This document shows positions 57,054 through 64,000 of a stretch of DNA of 64,000 nucleotides, piece after piece; positions within the stretch are counted from its first letter, which is position 1; each line of letters begins with the position of its first letter. Origin of the DNA: VRUE01 sp963774555 (GTDB lineage Bacteria; Actinomycetota; Thermoleophilia; Solirubrobacterales; 70-9). The notes below the pieces were generated by a model that saw nothing but the letters and a program-made list of their open reading frames with translations, made no database searches and was not told where the DNA came from. The translations under genes were made by a program, and so were the position numbers. Location of the stretch: positions 1,178,001 to 1,242,000 of the forward strand of contig CAVZFL010000001.1 in NCBI GenBank assembly GCA_963774555.1. Reading direction: 5' to 3'.

Positions 57054-58147
57054 GCTCCGACGTCATCTTGGTCATCGTCGTCGGCACGGCGCTCGCCTTC
57101 GACTTCACCAACGGCTTCCACGACACGGCCAACGTGGTCGCGACGTCGATCTCGACCGGGGCGGCGCGGCCGTCGGTGGCGATCGGGATCGCCTCCGCGC
57201 TCAACTTTCTCGGCGCCTTCATCTCGATCTCGGTGGCGGCTACGGTCGCCCAGGACGTGGTCAACTCGGAAGTGATCACGCCGACGATCGTCTTCGCCGG
57301 CCTGATCGGAGCGATCGCCTGGAACCTGATCACCTGGTCCTTCGGCCTGCCGTCCTCCTCCTCACACGCGCTGATCGGCGGCGTCGTCGGCTCCGCGGTC
57401 GCCGCCGCCGGCTTCGATGCGGTGCTCGCCGACGGCCTGGTCGGCAAGGTGCTGATCCCCGCCGTGATCGCGCCGATACTGGCCTTCGCTGTTGCCGGGA
57501 TCGCGATCGGCTTGGTCTACAGGGTGGTGGGGCGACAGCGGCCGGGCATGGTGACGCGCGGCTTTCGCTACGGGCAGATCGTCTCCGGCGGACTGCTGGC
57601 GCTCGCGCACGGCACTAACGACGCCCAGAAGACGATGGGCGTGATCACCCTGGCGCTGGTCGCCAACGGCACGCTGGGAGCGGATGCCGACCCGCCGACC
57701 TGGGTGATCGTCTCCTCGGCGACCGCGATCGCGCTCGGCACCTACAGCGGCGGCTGGCGGATCATCCGGACGACCGGGACGCGGATCATCAAGATGGACG
57801 CGGCGCAGGGGTTCTCGGCCCAGGGGGCGGGGGCGACCGTGATCCTCGCCTCGACCCACTTCGGCTTCCCGCTCTCGACCACCCACGTGATCAACGGCGG
57901 GGTGATGGGCGCCGGCGCCGGCAAGCGCGTCTCGGCGGTGCGCTGGGGCGTCGCCGGCAACATCGTCACCGCCTGGCTGCTGACCCTGCCGGCTGCGGCG
58001 GCGATCGGTGCGCTCGCCTACGGCCTGACCGCGATCTTCGGCAGCGGCGCCCTGGGGCCGGTGCTGGTGACGCTGATGTCGCTTTCGCTGATTGCCGCGG
58101 TTTTCGCCCGGCGCTCCCGCCAAGGCGCCCCGGTGCCAGCGGCCTGA
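57050..58147 (+). CDS. pit: Low-affinity inorganic phosphate transporter Pit
   Basis: A 365-residue membrane protein with the PitA signature repeated at both ends: FDFTNGFHDTANVVATSIST and LALAHGTNDAQKTMGVITLA; GLPSSSSHALIGGVVGSAVA and GFPLSTTHVINGGVMGAGAG complete the internal duplication. It symports metal-phosphate with protons. It is translationally coupled to the DUF47 gene and completes the phosphate island. Confidence 0.95.
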   Translation: MSSDVILVIVVGTALAFDFTNGFHDTANVVATSISTGAARPSVAIGIASALNFLGAFISISVAATVAQDVVNSEVITPTIVFAGLIGAIAWNLITWSFGLPSSSSHALIGGVVGSAVAAAGFDAVLADGLVGKVLIPAVIAPILAFAVAGIAIGLVYRVVGRQRPGMVTRGFRYGQIVSGGLLALAHGTNDAQKTMGVITLALVANGTLGADADPPTWVIVSSATAIALGTYSGGWRIIRTTGTRIIKMDAAQGFSAQGAGATVILASTHFGFPLSTTHVINGGVMGAGAGKRVSAVRWGVAGNIVTAWLLTLPAAAAIGALAYGLTAIFGSGALGPVLVTLMSLSLIAAVFARRSRQGAPVPAA

Positions 58148-58150
58148 GCC

Positions 58151-58387
58151 ATGGGCGTTGTGGTCGAGACCAAGGAGCTGCTCGAGACGGTGGTGGCCTC
58201 GCTGGTCGCCGGCGTCGGTATCACCGTCGTCTTCTCGGTCGCGATATGGGGTGTCGCCCGCTTTGCCGACCTCAGTCGCAACGATCGGCCTCTGGCGGCG
58301 GGGGCGGCGGCGGCTCTCGCGGGCCTTGCCGTCCTGGCCACCCTCGCGGCCGTCGCCTTTGGCATCGTGATCATGACCCGGAAGTAG
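58151..58387 (+). CDS. Small membrane protein
   Basis: A 78-residue protein with two helices (VVASLVAGVGITVVFSVAIW and AAALAGLAVLATLAAVAFGI) ending MTRK. It begins four bases after the pit stop and is likely in the same transcript. No family recognised. Confidence 0.6.
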   Translation: MGVVVETKELLETVVASLVAGVGITVVFSVAIWGVARFADLSRNDRPLAAGAAAALAGLAVLATLAAVAFGIVIMTRK

Positions 58388-58420
58388 GCGGCGTTGATGG
58401 CGGTGCGTAGAATTTTTCCT

Positions 58421-58771
58421 ATGCGCACGGCACGCAACGTCGGGATCGTCCTGCTGCTGGCGCTTCTGGTTGCCTTCGCGCCCAACGGCGGCAATGCCGC
58501 CGAAGCGATTCTGGCCGCGATCACGATGGGGTTCCTGGCCGGGCTGGCGTGGATGCTGTTCGTGCTCTCTCGCCAGAACCAGCTCACCCTGGCCACCCTG
58601 ACCGATGGCCGGCGGGCGATCCTCTACGGCGCCTTCGGGATGATCGCGCTGCTGATCGCCGGCAATGACGAGATGTTCACCACGGGCGGTGGCACTTTGC
58701 TGTGGCTCCTTCTGCTCGGGGCCTCGATCGCGGCGATCTGGCGGATCTGGGTCGACGCCAACACTTACTGA
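58421..58771 (+). CDS. Small integral membrane protein
   Basis: A 116-residue protein from ATG 58421: helices NVGIVLLLALLVAFAP, AILAAITMGFLAGLAWMLFV, AILYGAFGMIALLIAG and TLLWLLLLGASIAAIWRIWV. No family recognised. The spacer 58772-58839 has no feature. An upstream in-frame TTG (58394) would add nine residues. Confidence 0.65.
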   Translation: MRTARNVGIVLLLALLVAFAPNGGNAAEAILAAITMGFLAGLAWMLFVLSRQNQLTLATLTDGRRAILYGAFGMIALLIAGNDEMFTTGGGTLLWLLLLGASIAAIWRIWVDANTY

Positions 58772-58839
58772 GCTGAGATGTAGCTGATCCGCGCGTTTGT
58801 GCGCACCACACGCGCGTCCGCGGCTGAAACGGTCGGGGC

Positions 58840-59187
58840 GTGCCGCCACGGATCGTCAGCAGCGCAGGCCACAGGGAGGAAGGGACCGCCTCGGTCGAGT
58901 TGATCGCGGTGCTCCCCTTCCTGCTGCTGGCGGTCCTGGTGGCGGCACAGATCGCCCTCGCCGGCGAGGCGCTGTGGTCGGCCGGAGTGGCGGCGCGGGC
59001 CGGGGCTCGGGCGGCATTGGTCGGGGGCGATGCCGCGGTTACGGCGCGGCGCGCCTTGCCGCCCTCACTGCGCGCCGCCGCCGAGGTGAGCGACTCCGAC
59101 GGCGTCGCGGTTCGGGTCTCGATTCCACGCCTGCTGCCGCTGCCCGTGCTGAAGGTCACGGCGAAGACGGGTCTGGGCGATGACTAG
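58840..59187 (+). CDS. TadE-like pilus assembly protein
   Basis: A 115-residue pseudopilin-like protein: the N-terminal EEGTASVELIAVLPFLLLAV pattern with the Glu next to a hydrophobic helix is typical of TadE/TadG. It would be a minor component of tight-adherence or flp-type pili. No tadABC or flp gene is in the window. GTG 58840; overlaps the next TadE-like gene by eight bases. Confidence 0.75.
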   Translation: MPPRIVSSAGHREEGTASVELIAVLPFLLLAVLVAAQIALAGEALWSAGVAARAGARAALVGGDAAVTARRALPPSLRAAAEVSDSDGVAVRVSIPRLLPLPVLKVTAKTGLGDD

Positions 59188-59509
59188 CGAACGCGGGCAG
59201 GCAAGCGTCGAGCTGATCGCCGCGATCCCGGCTCTGATGCTGGCGGCGCTAGTCGCGCTGCAACTGCTCGTCACCGGCTACGCGCTGACCCTCGCCGATG
59301 GAGCCGCCGAGGCGGGCGCCTTGGCGCTGGTCGAGGGGGAGCCGGCGAAGGAGGCGGCGCGCAAGGCGCTGCCGGGCTGGGCGGACGCCGAGGTCTCGGT
59401 GCGCGGGGGAGAGGTGTCTGTGCGCCTACGTCCCCCGTCGCCTCTCGAGGTGGTGGCGGACGGCCTCGCGGTCAGCAGCTCAGCGGTGGCGAGGCCGAGC
59501 AGTCGATGA
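59180..59509 (+). CDS. Second TadE-like protein
   Basis: A 109-residue paralogue: ERGQASVELIAAIPALMLAA is the TadE-type helix start, followed by GAAEAGALALVEGEPAKEAA. Its ATG overlaps the previous stop region and its TGA overlaps the next gene by ATGA. It is probably a pilus component. Confidence 0.75.
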   Translation: MTSERGQASVELIAAIPALMLAALVALQLLVTGYALTLADGAAEAGALALVEGEPAKEAARKALPGWADAEVSVRGGEVSVRLRPPSPLEVVADGLAVSSSAVARPSSR

Positions 59510-60237
59510 GCGGTTGTGTCGTCCTGGTTGCCGCCGTTGGCGCGGCGGAGGGCTCGAAGGCCGCGGCCGCGGCGCTGGCCTGTGCCGGGTCGGAGCCGGA
59601 TCGGCCCGGCCTGCTGGTCGACGTCGGCGCTCGCCCTCCCAGGCCGACCCTAGTCGCCTCGGTCGGGGGGCGCGAGTTGGAGGAGAGGCTGGCACGCCAC
59701 CTGCCCGAGCTGCGTGCGGCCTCCCGAGGACAGACCTGTCATCTCGCGGTGCCGGTCGTGGACACCACCTTCGAGTCCGTCCGCGCGGCGCTGCCGCTGG
59801 TCCGCGACGCGATCGCGGTCGTCCACCTTCCACCGCGGCTCCTGCAGCCCGCGCTCGCCGAGATCGGCATCCACCCTTCGGCGGTACTGCTCCGCGCTGA
59901 CCTGTCCGCCGATCGCCCGCTCACGGCGCTGGCGGTCGGCGACCTGCTCGACCGTGGCCTCTGCGTTCGGGTTCTCAAGCGACCGCTGTCATGGGTTTCC
60001 GCCCGCCGCGCCCTTTTCGGCGTCCTGCCCCCGGATGCCACTGGTGCCTTGCCGGCGAGCCTTTGTCAAACCCTTTTGGAAAGCCAAATTTCAGCGGCGC
60101 ACGCGTGCTACGCTGAGCAAGGAGATGACGAGGAAATTGACTCAGCGAGAGCTTCGAAACAACAGCGGCGAGATCATGCGCGCGCTCGACGGGGGCGAGG
60201 ACTTCATCGTCACGCGCAACGGGAAGCCGGTCGGTGA
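59506..60237 (+). CDS. Unknown protein linked to TadE genes
   Basis: A 243-residue ORF starting MSGCVVLVAAVGAAEGSKAA, vaguely like a P-loop (CpaE/MinD-like) start but lacking the Gly-Lys-Ser/Thr. Two DVGARPPRP/DLSADRPL-like segments follow. The last 37 residues overlap the downstream antitoxin gene by 113 bases and look compositionally foreign, so the true end is probably earlier (a frame error or a recent insertion of the toxin-antitoxin pair). Function unknown. Confidence 0.5.
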   Translation: MSGCVVLVAAVGAAEGSKAAAAALACAGSEPDRPGLLVDVGARPPRPTLVASVGGRELEERLARHLPELRAASRGQTCHLAVPVVDTTFESVRAALPLVRDAIAVVHLPPRLLQPALAEIGIHPSAVLLRADLSADRPLTALAVGDLLDRGLCVRVLKRPLSWVSARRALFGVLPPDATGALPASLCQTLLESQISAAHACYAEQGDDEEIDSARASKQQRRDHARARRGRGLHRHAQREAGR

Positions 60238-60388
60238 GCTCCGCCCGTACAAGCGCCGCCAGTTTGTACGGACGAAAGAGCTCATCGAGGCCTTCAAAGG
60301 TGCGCCGAGCATCGACTACGAGGAGCTTCGGGCCGACCTCGACCGTTACGTCGATCAGGACCCTACGCCTCGCTACTGGGTTGACTGA
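60125..60388 (+). CDS. Phd/YefM-type antitoxin
   Basis: An 87-residue protein, KLTQRELRNNSGEIMRALDG then EDFIVTRNGKPVGELRPYKR, the classic Phd/YefM DNA-binding fold. The C-terminal segment (FVRTKELIEAFKGAPSIDYE) would clasp the toxin. AAGGAG ends two bases before the ATG. The toxin TTG start overlaps its end by eight bases. Confidence 0.87.
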   Translation: MTRKLTQRELRNNSGEIMRALDGGEDFIVTRNGKPVGELRPYKRRQFVRTKELIEAFKGAPSIDYEELRADLDRYVDQDPTPRYWVD

Positions 60389-60788
60389 CGATCGAGGCCT
60401 GATCGACACCTCGGTCGCGGTCGACATTCGCCGGCTCGACCCAGCGCCGTTCCCGGCTGAAGTTGCGATTTCGTCCTTGACTCTTGGCGAGCTCGCCACC
60501 GGTCCGCATGCTGCGAAGGACGAACTGACGCGGGCACGACGCCAAAGCCACCTTCAGTTTGTGGAGACGAACCTCGAAGCGTTGCCCTTCGATTCTGCAT
60601 GTGCTCGTGCATACGGAATCGTCTACGCAGCTGTGGATCGCATGGGGCGAAAAGCTCGTGGCAGTCGCACCGTCGATCTGATGATCGCCGCGACCGCCCT
60701 CGCTCATGACCTGCCCCTCTACACCCGCAACGCCAAGGATCTGCGCGGCCTCGAGCAGCTGATCGAGATCGTCGACGTCGACGCCTGA
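60381..60788 (+). CDS. vapC: PIN-domain toxin (VapC-like)
   Basis: A 135-residue PIN protein: RGLIDTSVAVDIRRLDPAPF (first Asp), ISSLTLGELATGPHAA (Glu), GSRTVDLMIAATALAHDLPL (Asp) and LYTRNAKDLRGLEQLIEIVD. All PIN acidic residues are present. Start is TTG 60381 overlapping the antitoxin stop; no ATG or GTG exists at the N terminus. Distinct from the VapC at 702. Confidence 0.87.
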   Translation: MTDDRGLIDTSVAVDIRRLDPAPFPAEVAISSLTLGELATGPHAAKDELTRARRQSHLQFVETNLEALPFDSACARAYGIVYAAVDRMGRKARGSRTVDLMIAATALAHDLPLYTRNAKDLRGLEQLIEIVDVDA

Positions 60789-60844
60789 GTTGCCGCAGCG
60801 CGTCGAGCCTGTCGCGACACCCCGTCTTTCGAGAGAATCGCCGC

Positions 60845-61840
60845 ATGCTGACCGTCGCAGTCACCGGGCCGACCGGGGAGATCGGCCGTGCCTTCATCTC
60901 CGCCCTGGAGCGGGCGCCCGAGGTGGAGCGGGTGATCGGGATGGCGCGGCGACCGTTCGACCTCGCCGGGCGGGGCTGGGAGAAGACGGAATACCGGCGC
61001 GGCGACGTGCTCGACCGTGACGCCGTCGATGCGCTGGTCGAGGACGCCGACGTCGTCGTCCACCTGGCCTTCGCGATCATCGCCGGCGGCGAGGAGAGCC
61101 GCCGGATCAACCTGACCGGGTCGCGCAACGTCTTCGAGGCCACCGCAGCGGCCAAGGCGAAGCGACTGGTCTACACCTCCTCGGTGGCGGCCTACGGCTT
61201 CCACCGCGGCATGCCGGCACTGCTCAGCGAGGACGACCCGATCCGCGGCACCTCCCGCCATCCCTACTCAGCCCACAAGGCCGAGGTCGAGGCGGAGCTT
61301 GCCGAGGCGCTCGAAGGGAGCGACACCGACGCCTACGTCTTTCGCCCCTGCATCGTCGCCGGGCCCGAAGCGACGCTGCTGCTCGACATGATCCCGCTGC
61401 TGGCGATCGGCCAGCGGATCCCCGGGCCGTTGCGCTGGGCGCTGGGCAAGGTGCCGGAGCTGCGGCCCGTGCTGCCCGACCCCGGCGTCCCCTTCCAGCT
61501 CGTCCACCACGACGACGTCGCCTCCGCGCTCTGCGCGGCTGTCATCGACGACGGCTCCCCCGGCGTCTACAACCTCGCCGGGCCGGGCCAGTTGACGATC
61601 ACCGACCTCGCCCACGCGCTCGGCTGGCACGCGGTTCCGGCCCCACACCTCGCGGTCGGTGTCGCCGCGGAGGCGGTATCGCTGATGCCCTTCCTGCCCG
61701 ACGAGGCGGCCTGGATCGAGGCCGTGCGGCGTCCGGTGCTGATGGACACCTCGCGGGCGCGCCGCCGCCTGCACTGGATGCCCCACCACGACGCCGGCGA
61801 GACCCTCGGGCAGACGATCGCCGCGGTCCGCGCCCGCTAG
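60845..61840 (+). CDS. NAD-dependent epimerase/dehydratase (extended SDR)
   Basis: A 331-residue SDR: GPTGEIGRAFISALERAPEV is the nucleotide loop, VYTSSVAAYGFHRGMPALLS and HPYSAHKAEVEAEL contain the Ser and YxxxK active site, then VFRPCIVAGPEATLLLDMIP. Substrates of this subfamily are sugar nucleotides or unknown small molecules. It stands alone after the toxin. Confidence 0.83.
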   Translation: MLTVAVTGPTGEIGRAFISALERAPEVERVIGMARRPFDLAGRGWEKTEYRRGDVLDRDAVDALVEDADVVVHLAFAIIAGGEESRRINLTGSRNVFEATAAAKAKRLVYTSSVAAYGFHRGMPALLSEDDPIRGTSRHPYSAHKAEVEAELAEALEGSDTDAYVFRPCIVAGPEATLLLDMIPLLAIGQRIPGPLRWALGKVPELRPVLPDPGVPFQLVHHDDVASALCAAVIDDGSPGVYNLAGPGQLTITDLAHALGWHAVPAPHLAVGVAAEAVSLMPFLPDEAAWIEAVRRPVLMDTSRARRRLHWMPHHDAGETLGQTIAAVRAR

Positions 61841-61908
61841 GCCGAACGCGGGCGAAATCAGTAGCTGCCCCGGATGGCAGCGCGGTTTCCTCTGCGTACG
61901 GTTGGGTC

Positions 61909-62490
61909 GTGTTCGAGGTGCGTATCCACGGCCGGGGTGGCCAGGGGGTGGTGACGGCCGCCGAGTTGCTCTCGGTGGCCGCTTTCGACGAGGGCCGCCA
62001 CGCGCAGGCCTTTCCCAGCTTCGGCTCCGAGCGCACCGGCGCGCCCGTGGTCGCCTTCTGCCGCTTCTCCGACGCGCCGATCCGCACCCGCGAACCGGTC
62101 GCCGAGCCCGATGCCCTGATCGTCCAGGACCCGACGCTGCTGCACCAGGTCGACCTCTTCGCCGGCCTCGACCCGAGCGGCTACGCCCTGATCAACACCG
62201 AGCGCAGCATCGACTCGCTCGGCCTCACCGAGTTCGCGAGCGCTTTCGACCCGGCGCGGCTGCTCGCCGTGCCGGCGACGGCGCTGGCTCGCGAGCATCT
62301 GGGGCGGCCGCTGCCCAACGCCGCCCTGCTCGGCGCCTTCGCCGCGCTCACCGGGCGACTGCGGCTCGACTCGGTCATCGCCGCGATCCGCGAGCGCTTC
62401 AGCGGTGCGAGCGGCGAGGGCAACGTCGCCGCCGCGCGCGCCTGCTTCGAGACCGTGCGAGAGCGCCTGCAGGCGGTCACCGGTGTTTAG
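61909..62490 (+). CDS. 2-oxoacid:ferredoxin oxidoreductase gamma subunit
   Basis: A 193-residue protein opening FEVRIHGRGGQGVVTAAELL, the gamma-domain signature of pyruvate/2-oxoacid:ferredoxin oxidoreductases, then AQAFPSFGSERTGAPVVAFC and LPNAALLGAFAALTGRLRLD. It is the first gene of a three-subunit (gamma-alpha-beta) enzyme that makes acetyl-CoA or uses reduced ferredoxin. GTG 61909; overlaps the alpha subunit by eight bases. Confidence 0.92.
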   Translation: MFEVRIHGRGGQGVVTAAELLSVAAFDEGRHAQAFPSFGSERTGAPVVAFCRFSDAPIRTREPVAEPDALIVQDPTLLHQVDLFAGLDPSGYALINTERSIDSLGLTEFASAFDPARLLAVPATALAREHLGRPLPNAALLGAFAALTGRLRLDSVIAAIRERFSGASGEGNVAAARACFETVRERLQAVTGV

Positions 62491-63736
62491 GCAGACCGAG
62501 GGCTCCGCCGCGGTCGCCGAGACGGTCGCGCTCTGCCGTCCCGAGGTCGTCTGCGCCTACCCGATCTCGCCGCAGACCCACATCGTCGAGGGGCTCTCCG
62601 ACTTCGTCCGCTCCGGCAGGCTCGACCCCTGCGAGTACATGATGGTCGAGTCGGAGTTCGCCGCGCTCTCGGTCTGCATCGGCGCCTCGGCCGCCGGTGC
62701 CCGCACCTACACGGCGACCGCCAGCCAGGGCCTGCTCTACATGGCCGAGGCCCTCTACAACGCCTCCGGCCTCGGCCTGCCGATCGTGATGACCGTCGCC
62801 AACCGGGCGATCGGCTCGCCGATCAACATCTGGAACGACCACAGCGACTCGATGTCCCAGCGCGATTGCGGCTGGATCCAGCTCTACGCCGAGACCAACC
62901 AGGAGGCGGCCGACCTGCACGTCCAGGCCTTCCGCATCGCCGAGCAGCTCTCGCTGCCGGTGATGGTCTGCATGGACGGCTTCATCCTCACCCATGCCTA
63001 CGAGCGGATCGACGTGCCGACGCAGGAGCAGGTCGACGCGCTGCTTCCAGCCTTCGAGCCGCGCCAGGTCCTCGATCCGGCCGATCCGGTGACGATCGGG
63101 GCGATGGTGGGCCCCGAGGCGTTCACCGAGGTCAAGTACCTGGCCCACGCCAAGCAGCTGCAGGCGCTCGACCTGATCCCCGAGGTGGCGGAGGAGTTCG
63201 CCGCTGCTTTCGGCCGCGACTCGGGCGGCCTCGTCCGTCCCTACCGGGCCGAGGATGCGGAGACGATCGTCGTCGCGCTCGGCTCGGTGCTGGGCACGAT
63301 CGAGGACACGATCGACGAGCTGCGCGAGGAGGGGATGAGCATCGGCGCCCTCGCGATCAAGTCCTTCCGGCCCTTCCCGATGGAGGAGGTGCGGGCGGCG
63401 CTGGGTGCGGCGAAGCGGGTCGTCGTGCTGGAGAAGGCGCTGGCGGTCGGCGTCGGCGGCATCGTCTCGGCCAACGTGCGCATGGCGCTCTCCGGCATCC
63501 AGCTGCACGGCTACACGGTGATCGCCGGCCTCGGCGGGCGGCCGATCACGAAACGCTCGTTGCGGGCGCTGTTCGCCGACGCCGTGGCCGATCGTCTCCA
63601 GCCGCTCAACTTCCTCGACATGGACTGGGAGACGGTCGAAGCCGAGCTGAAGCGGATGGGGGCAGGCGGCCGCAGCGGCCCGCACGCCGAGAACGTCCTG
63701 CGCGGGGCCGGCATCGTCGCGGCGAGGTCGCACTGA
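62483..63736 (+). CDS. 2-oxoacid:ferredoxin oxidoreductase alpha subunit
   Basis: A 417-residue subunit: AVAETVALCRPEVVCAYPIS (TPP-interacting PQTHIVE follows), VESEFAALSVCIGASAAGAR, TATASQGLLYMAEALYNASG and GSPINIWNDHSDSMSQRDCG. The C-terminal half has the transketolase-C-like domain, ending RGAGIVAARSH. The delta (ferredoxin) subunit is not seen. No frame errors. One base separates its stop from the beta start context. Confidence 0.93.
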   Translation: MFRQTEGSAAVAETVALCRPEVVCAYPISPQTHIVEGLSDFVRSGRLDPCEYMMVESEFAALSVCIGASAAGARTYTATASQGLLYMAEALYNASGLGLPIVMTVANRAIGSPINIWNDHSDSMSQRDCGWIQLYAETNQEAADLHVQAFRIAEQLSLPVMVCMDGFILTHAYERIDVPTQEQVDALLPAFEPRQVLDPADPVTIGAMVGPEAFTEVKYLAHAKQLQALDLIPEVAEEFAAAFGRDSGGLVRPYRAEDAETIVVALGSVLGTIEDTIDELREEGMSIGALAIKSFRPFPMEEVRAALGAAKRVVVLEKALAVGVGGIVSANVRMALSGIQLHGYTVIAGLGGRPITKRSLRALFADAVADRLQPLNFLDMDWETVEAELKRMGAGGRSGPHAENVLRGAGIVAARSH

Positions 63737-63737
63737 G

Positions 63738-64000
63738 ATGGCCGGTGCCGAGCAGCGGGTGAAGCTCTACCAGACGGATACGTTCGCCGCGGGGAATCGG
63801 CTGCTCGACCCCGAGCAGCGCACGGTGCAGGCGCGCATGGACCGCTCCAACAGCCTCACCTCGGGCCATCGAGCCTGCCAAGGCTGCGGCGAGGCGCTTG
63901 GCGCCCGCTACGCGCTCGACGCGGCGATGCGGGCCACCGGCGGCAAGCTGATCGCCGCCAACGCGACCGGCTGCCTCGAGGTCTTCTCGACGCCCTTCCC
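63738..64000 (+). CDS. 2-oxoacid:ferredoxin oxidoreductase beta subunit (partial)
   Basis: ATG 63738 begins the TPP-binding subunit: SLTSGHRACQGCGEALGARY is the family's CxxC-containing start, followed by AANATGCLEVFSTPF at the window edge. The 3' end lies outside. Its N-terminal CQGC ligates an Fe-S cluster in many members. Confidence 0.9.
   Translation, partial: MAGAEQRVKLYQTDTFAAGNRLLDPEQRTVQARMDRSNSLTSGHRACQGCGEALGARYALDAAMRATGGKLIAANATGCLEVFSTPF

Overview
This 64 kb window is bacterial chromosome of very high GC content with dense genes, short spacers and many ATGA/GTGA/TTGA start-stop overlaps. GTG and TTG starts are common. Gene content (LCP protein, Rpf-like transglycosylase, TadE proteins, an actinobacterial-type ECF sigma factor, helix-hairpin-helix protein beside smpB, PHO-box-like repeats) suggests an actinobacterium; a deep Thermoleophilia/Solirubrobacterales-like lineage is my best inference, not proven here. 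There is no rRNA or tRNA and no CRISPR array; one tmRNA gene is present.

Layout. 0-2.3 kb: a truncated unknown gene, a VapBC-type toxin-antitoxin pair and an M20 peptidase. 2.3-8.2 kb: an envelope-sugar operon (LCP ligase, UDP-glucose dehydrogenase, two NDP-sugar pyrophosphorylases, a PGI/PMI isomerase). 8.2-14.2 kb: comF, hibernation factor, secA, an NTF2-like gene and prfB with its +1 frameshift site. 15-20.5 kb: ECF sigma with ogt, an AlbA-domain/wHTH regulator candidate flanked by operator-like repeats that also precede nadC, an Fpg-type glycosylase and nadA. 20.6-24.6 kb: transketolase, an IS5-family element sitting inside a small unknown gene, and a shortened ORF6N gene. 24.7-33.4 kb: ftsEX, an S41 protease, RNase R, smpB, a coiled-coil/HhH protein, a flavin disulfide oxidoreductase and ssrA, i.e. 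cell division plus trans-translation/RNA quality control. 33.4-43.8 kb: peroxiredoxin, DUF1697, metallo-hydrolase, OsmC, ABC-F, P450, PurU, cupredoxin, Rpf-like, HD phosphohydrolase, UppP. 43.9-58.1 kb: a phosphate island (response regulator, receiver-less winged-helix protein, pstSCAB, phoU, ppx, CHAD, a PHP-glycosyltransferase fusion, ppk, DUF47, pit). 58.2-64 kb: small membrane proteins, TadE pair, a second toxin-antitoxin pair, a sugar-epimerase-like SDR and a 2-oxoacid:ferredoxin oxidoreductase operon running off the end.

Two themes stand out. First, at least five sites in the phosphate island carry TTCAC-type repeats spaced exactly 11 or 22 bp, tying the regulators, pstS and the PHP-glycosyltransferase into one likely PHO regulon. 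Second, the window holds several long perfect inverted repeats (22-31 bp arms). Two of them (9.3 and 9.6 kb) share a homologous three-hairpin core but have unrelated, internally perfect closing arms.

Caution: conserved housekeeping genes carry many single-base frame changes, concentrated at 19-38 kb. The pattern looks like consensus errors rather than biology, so I annotate these genes as single features and note where the frame changes.
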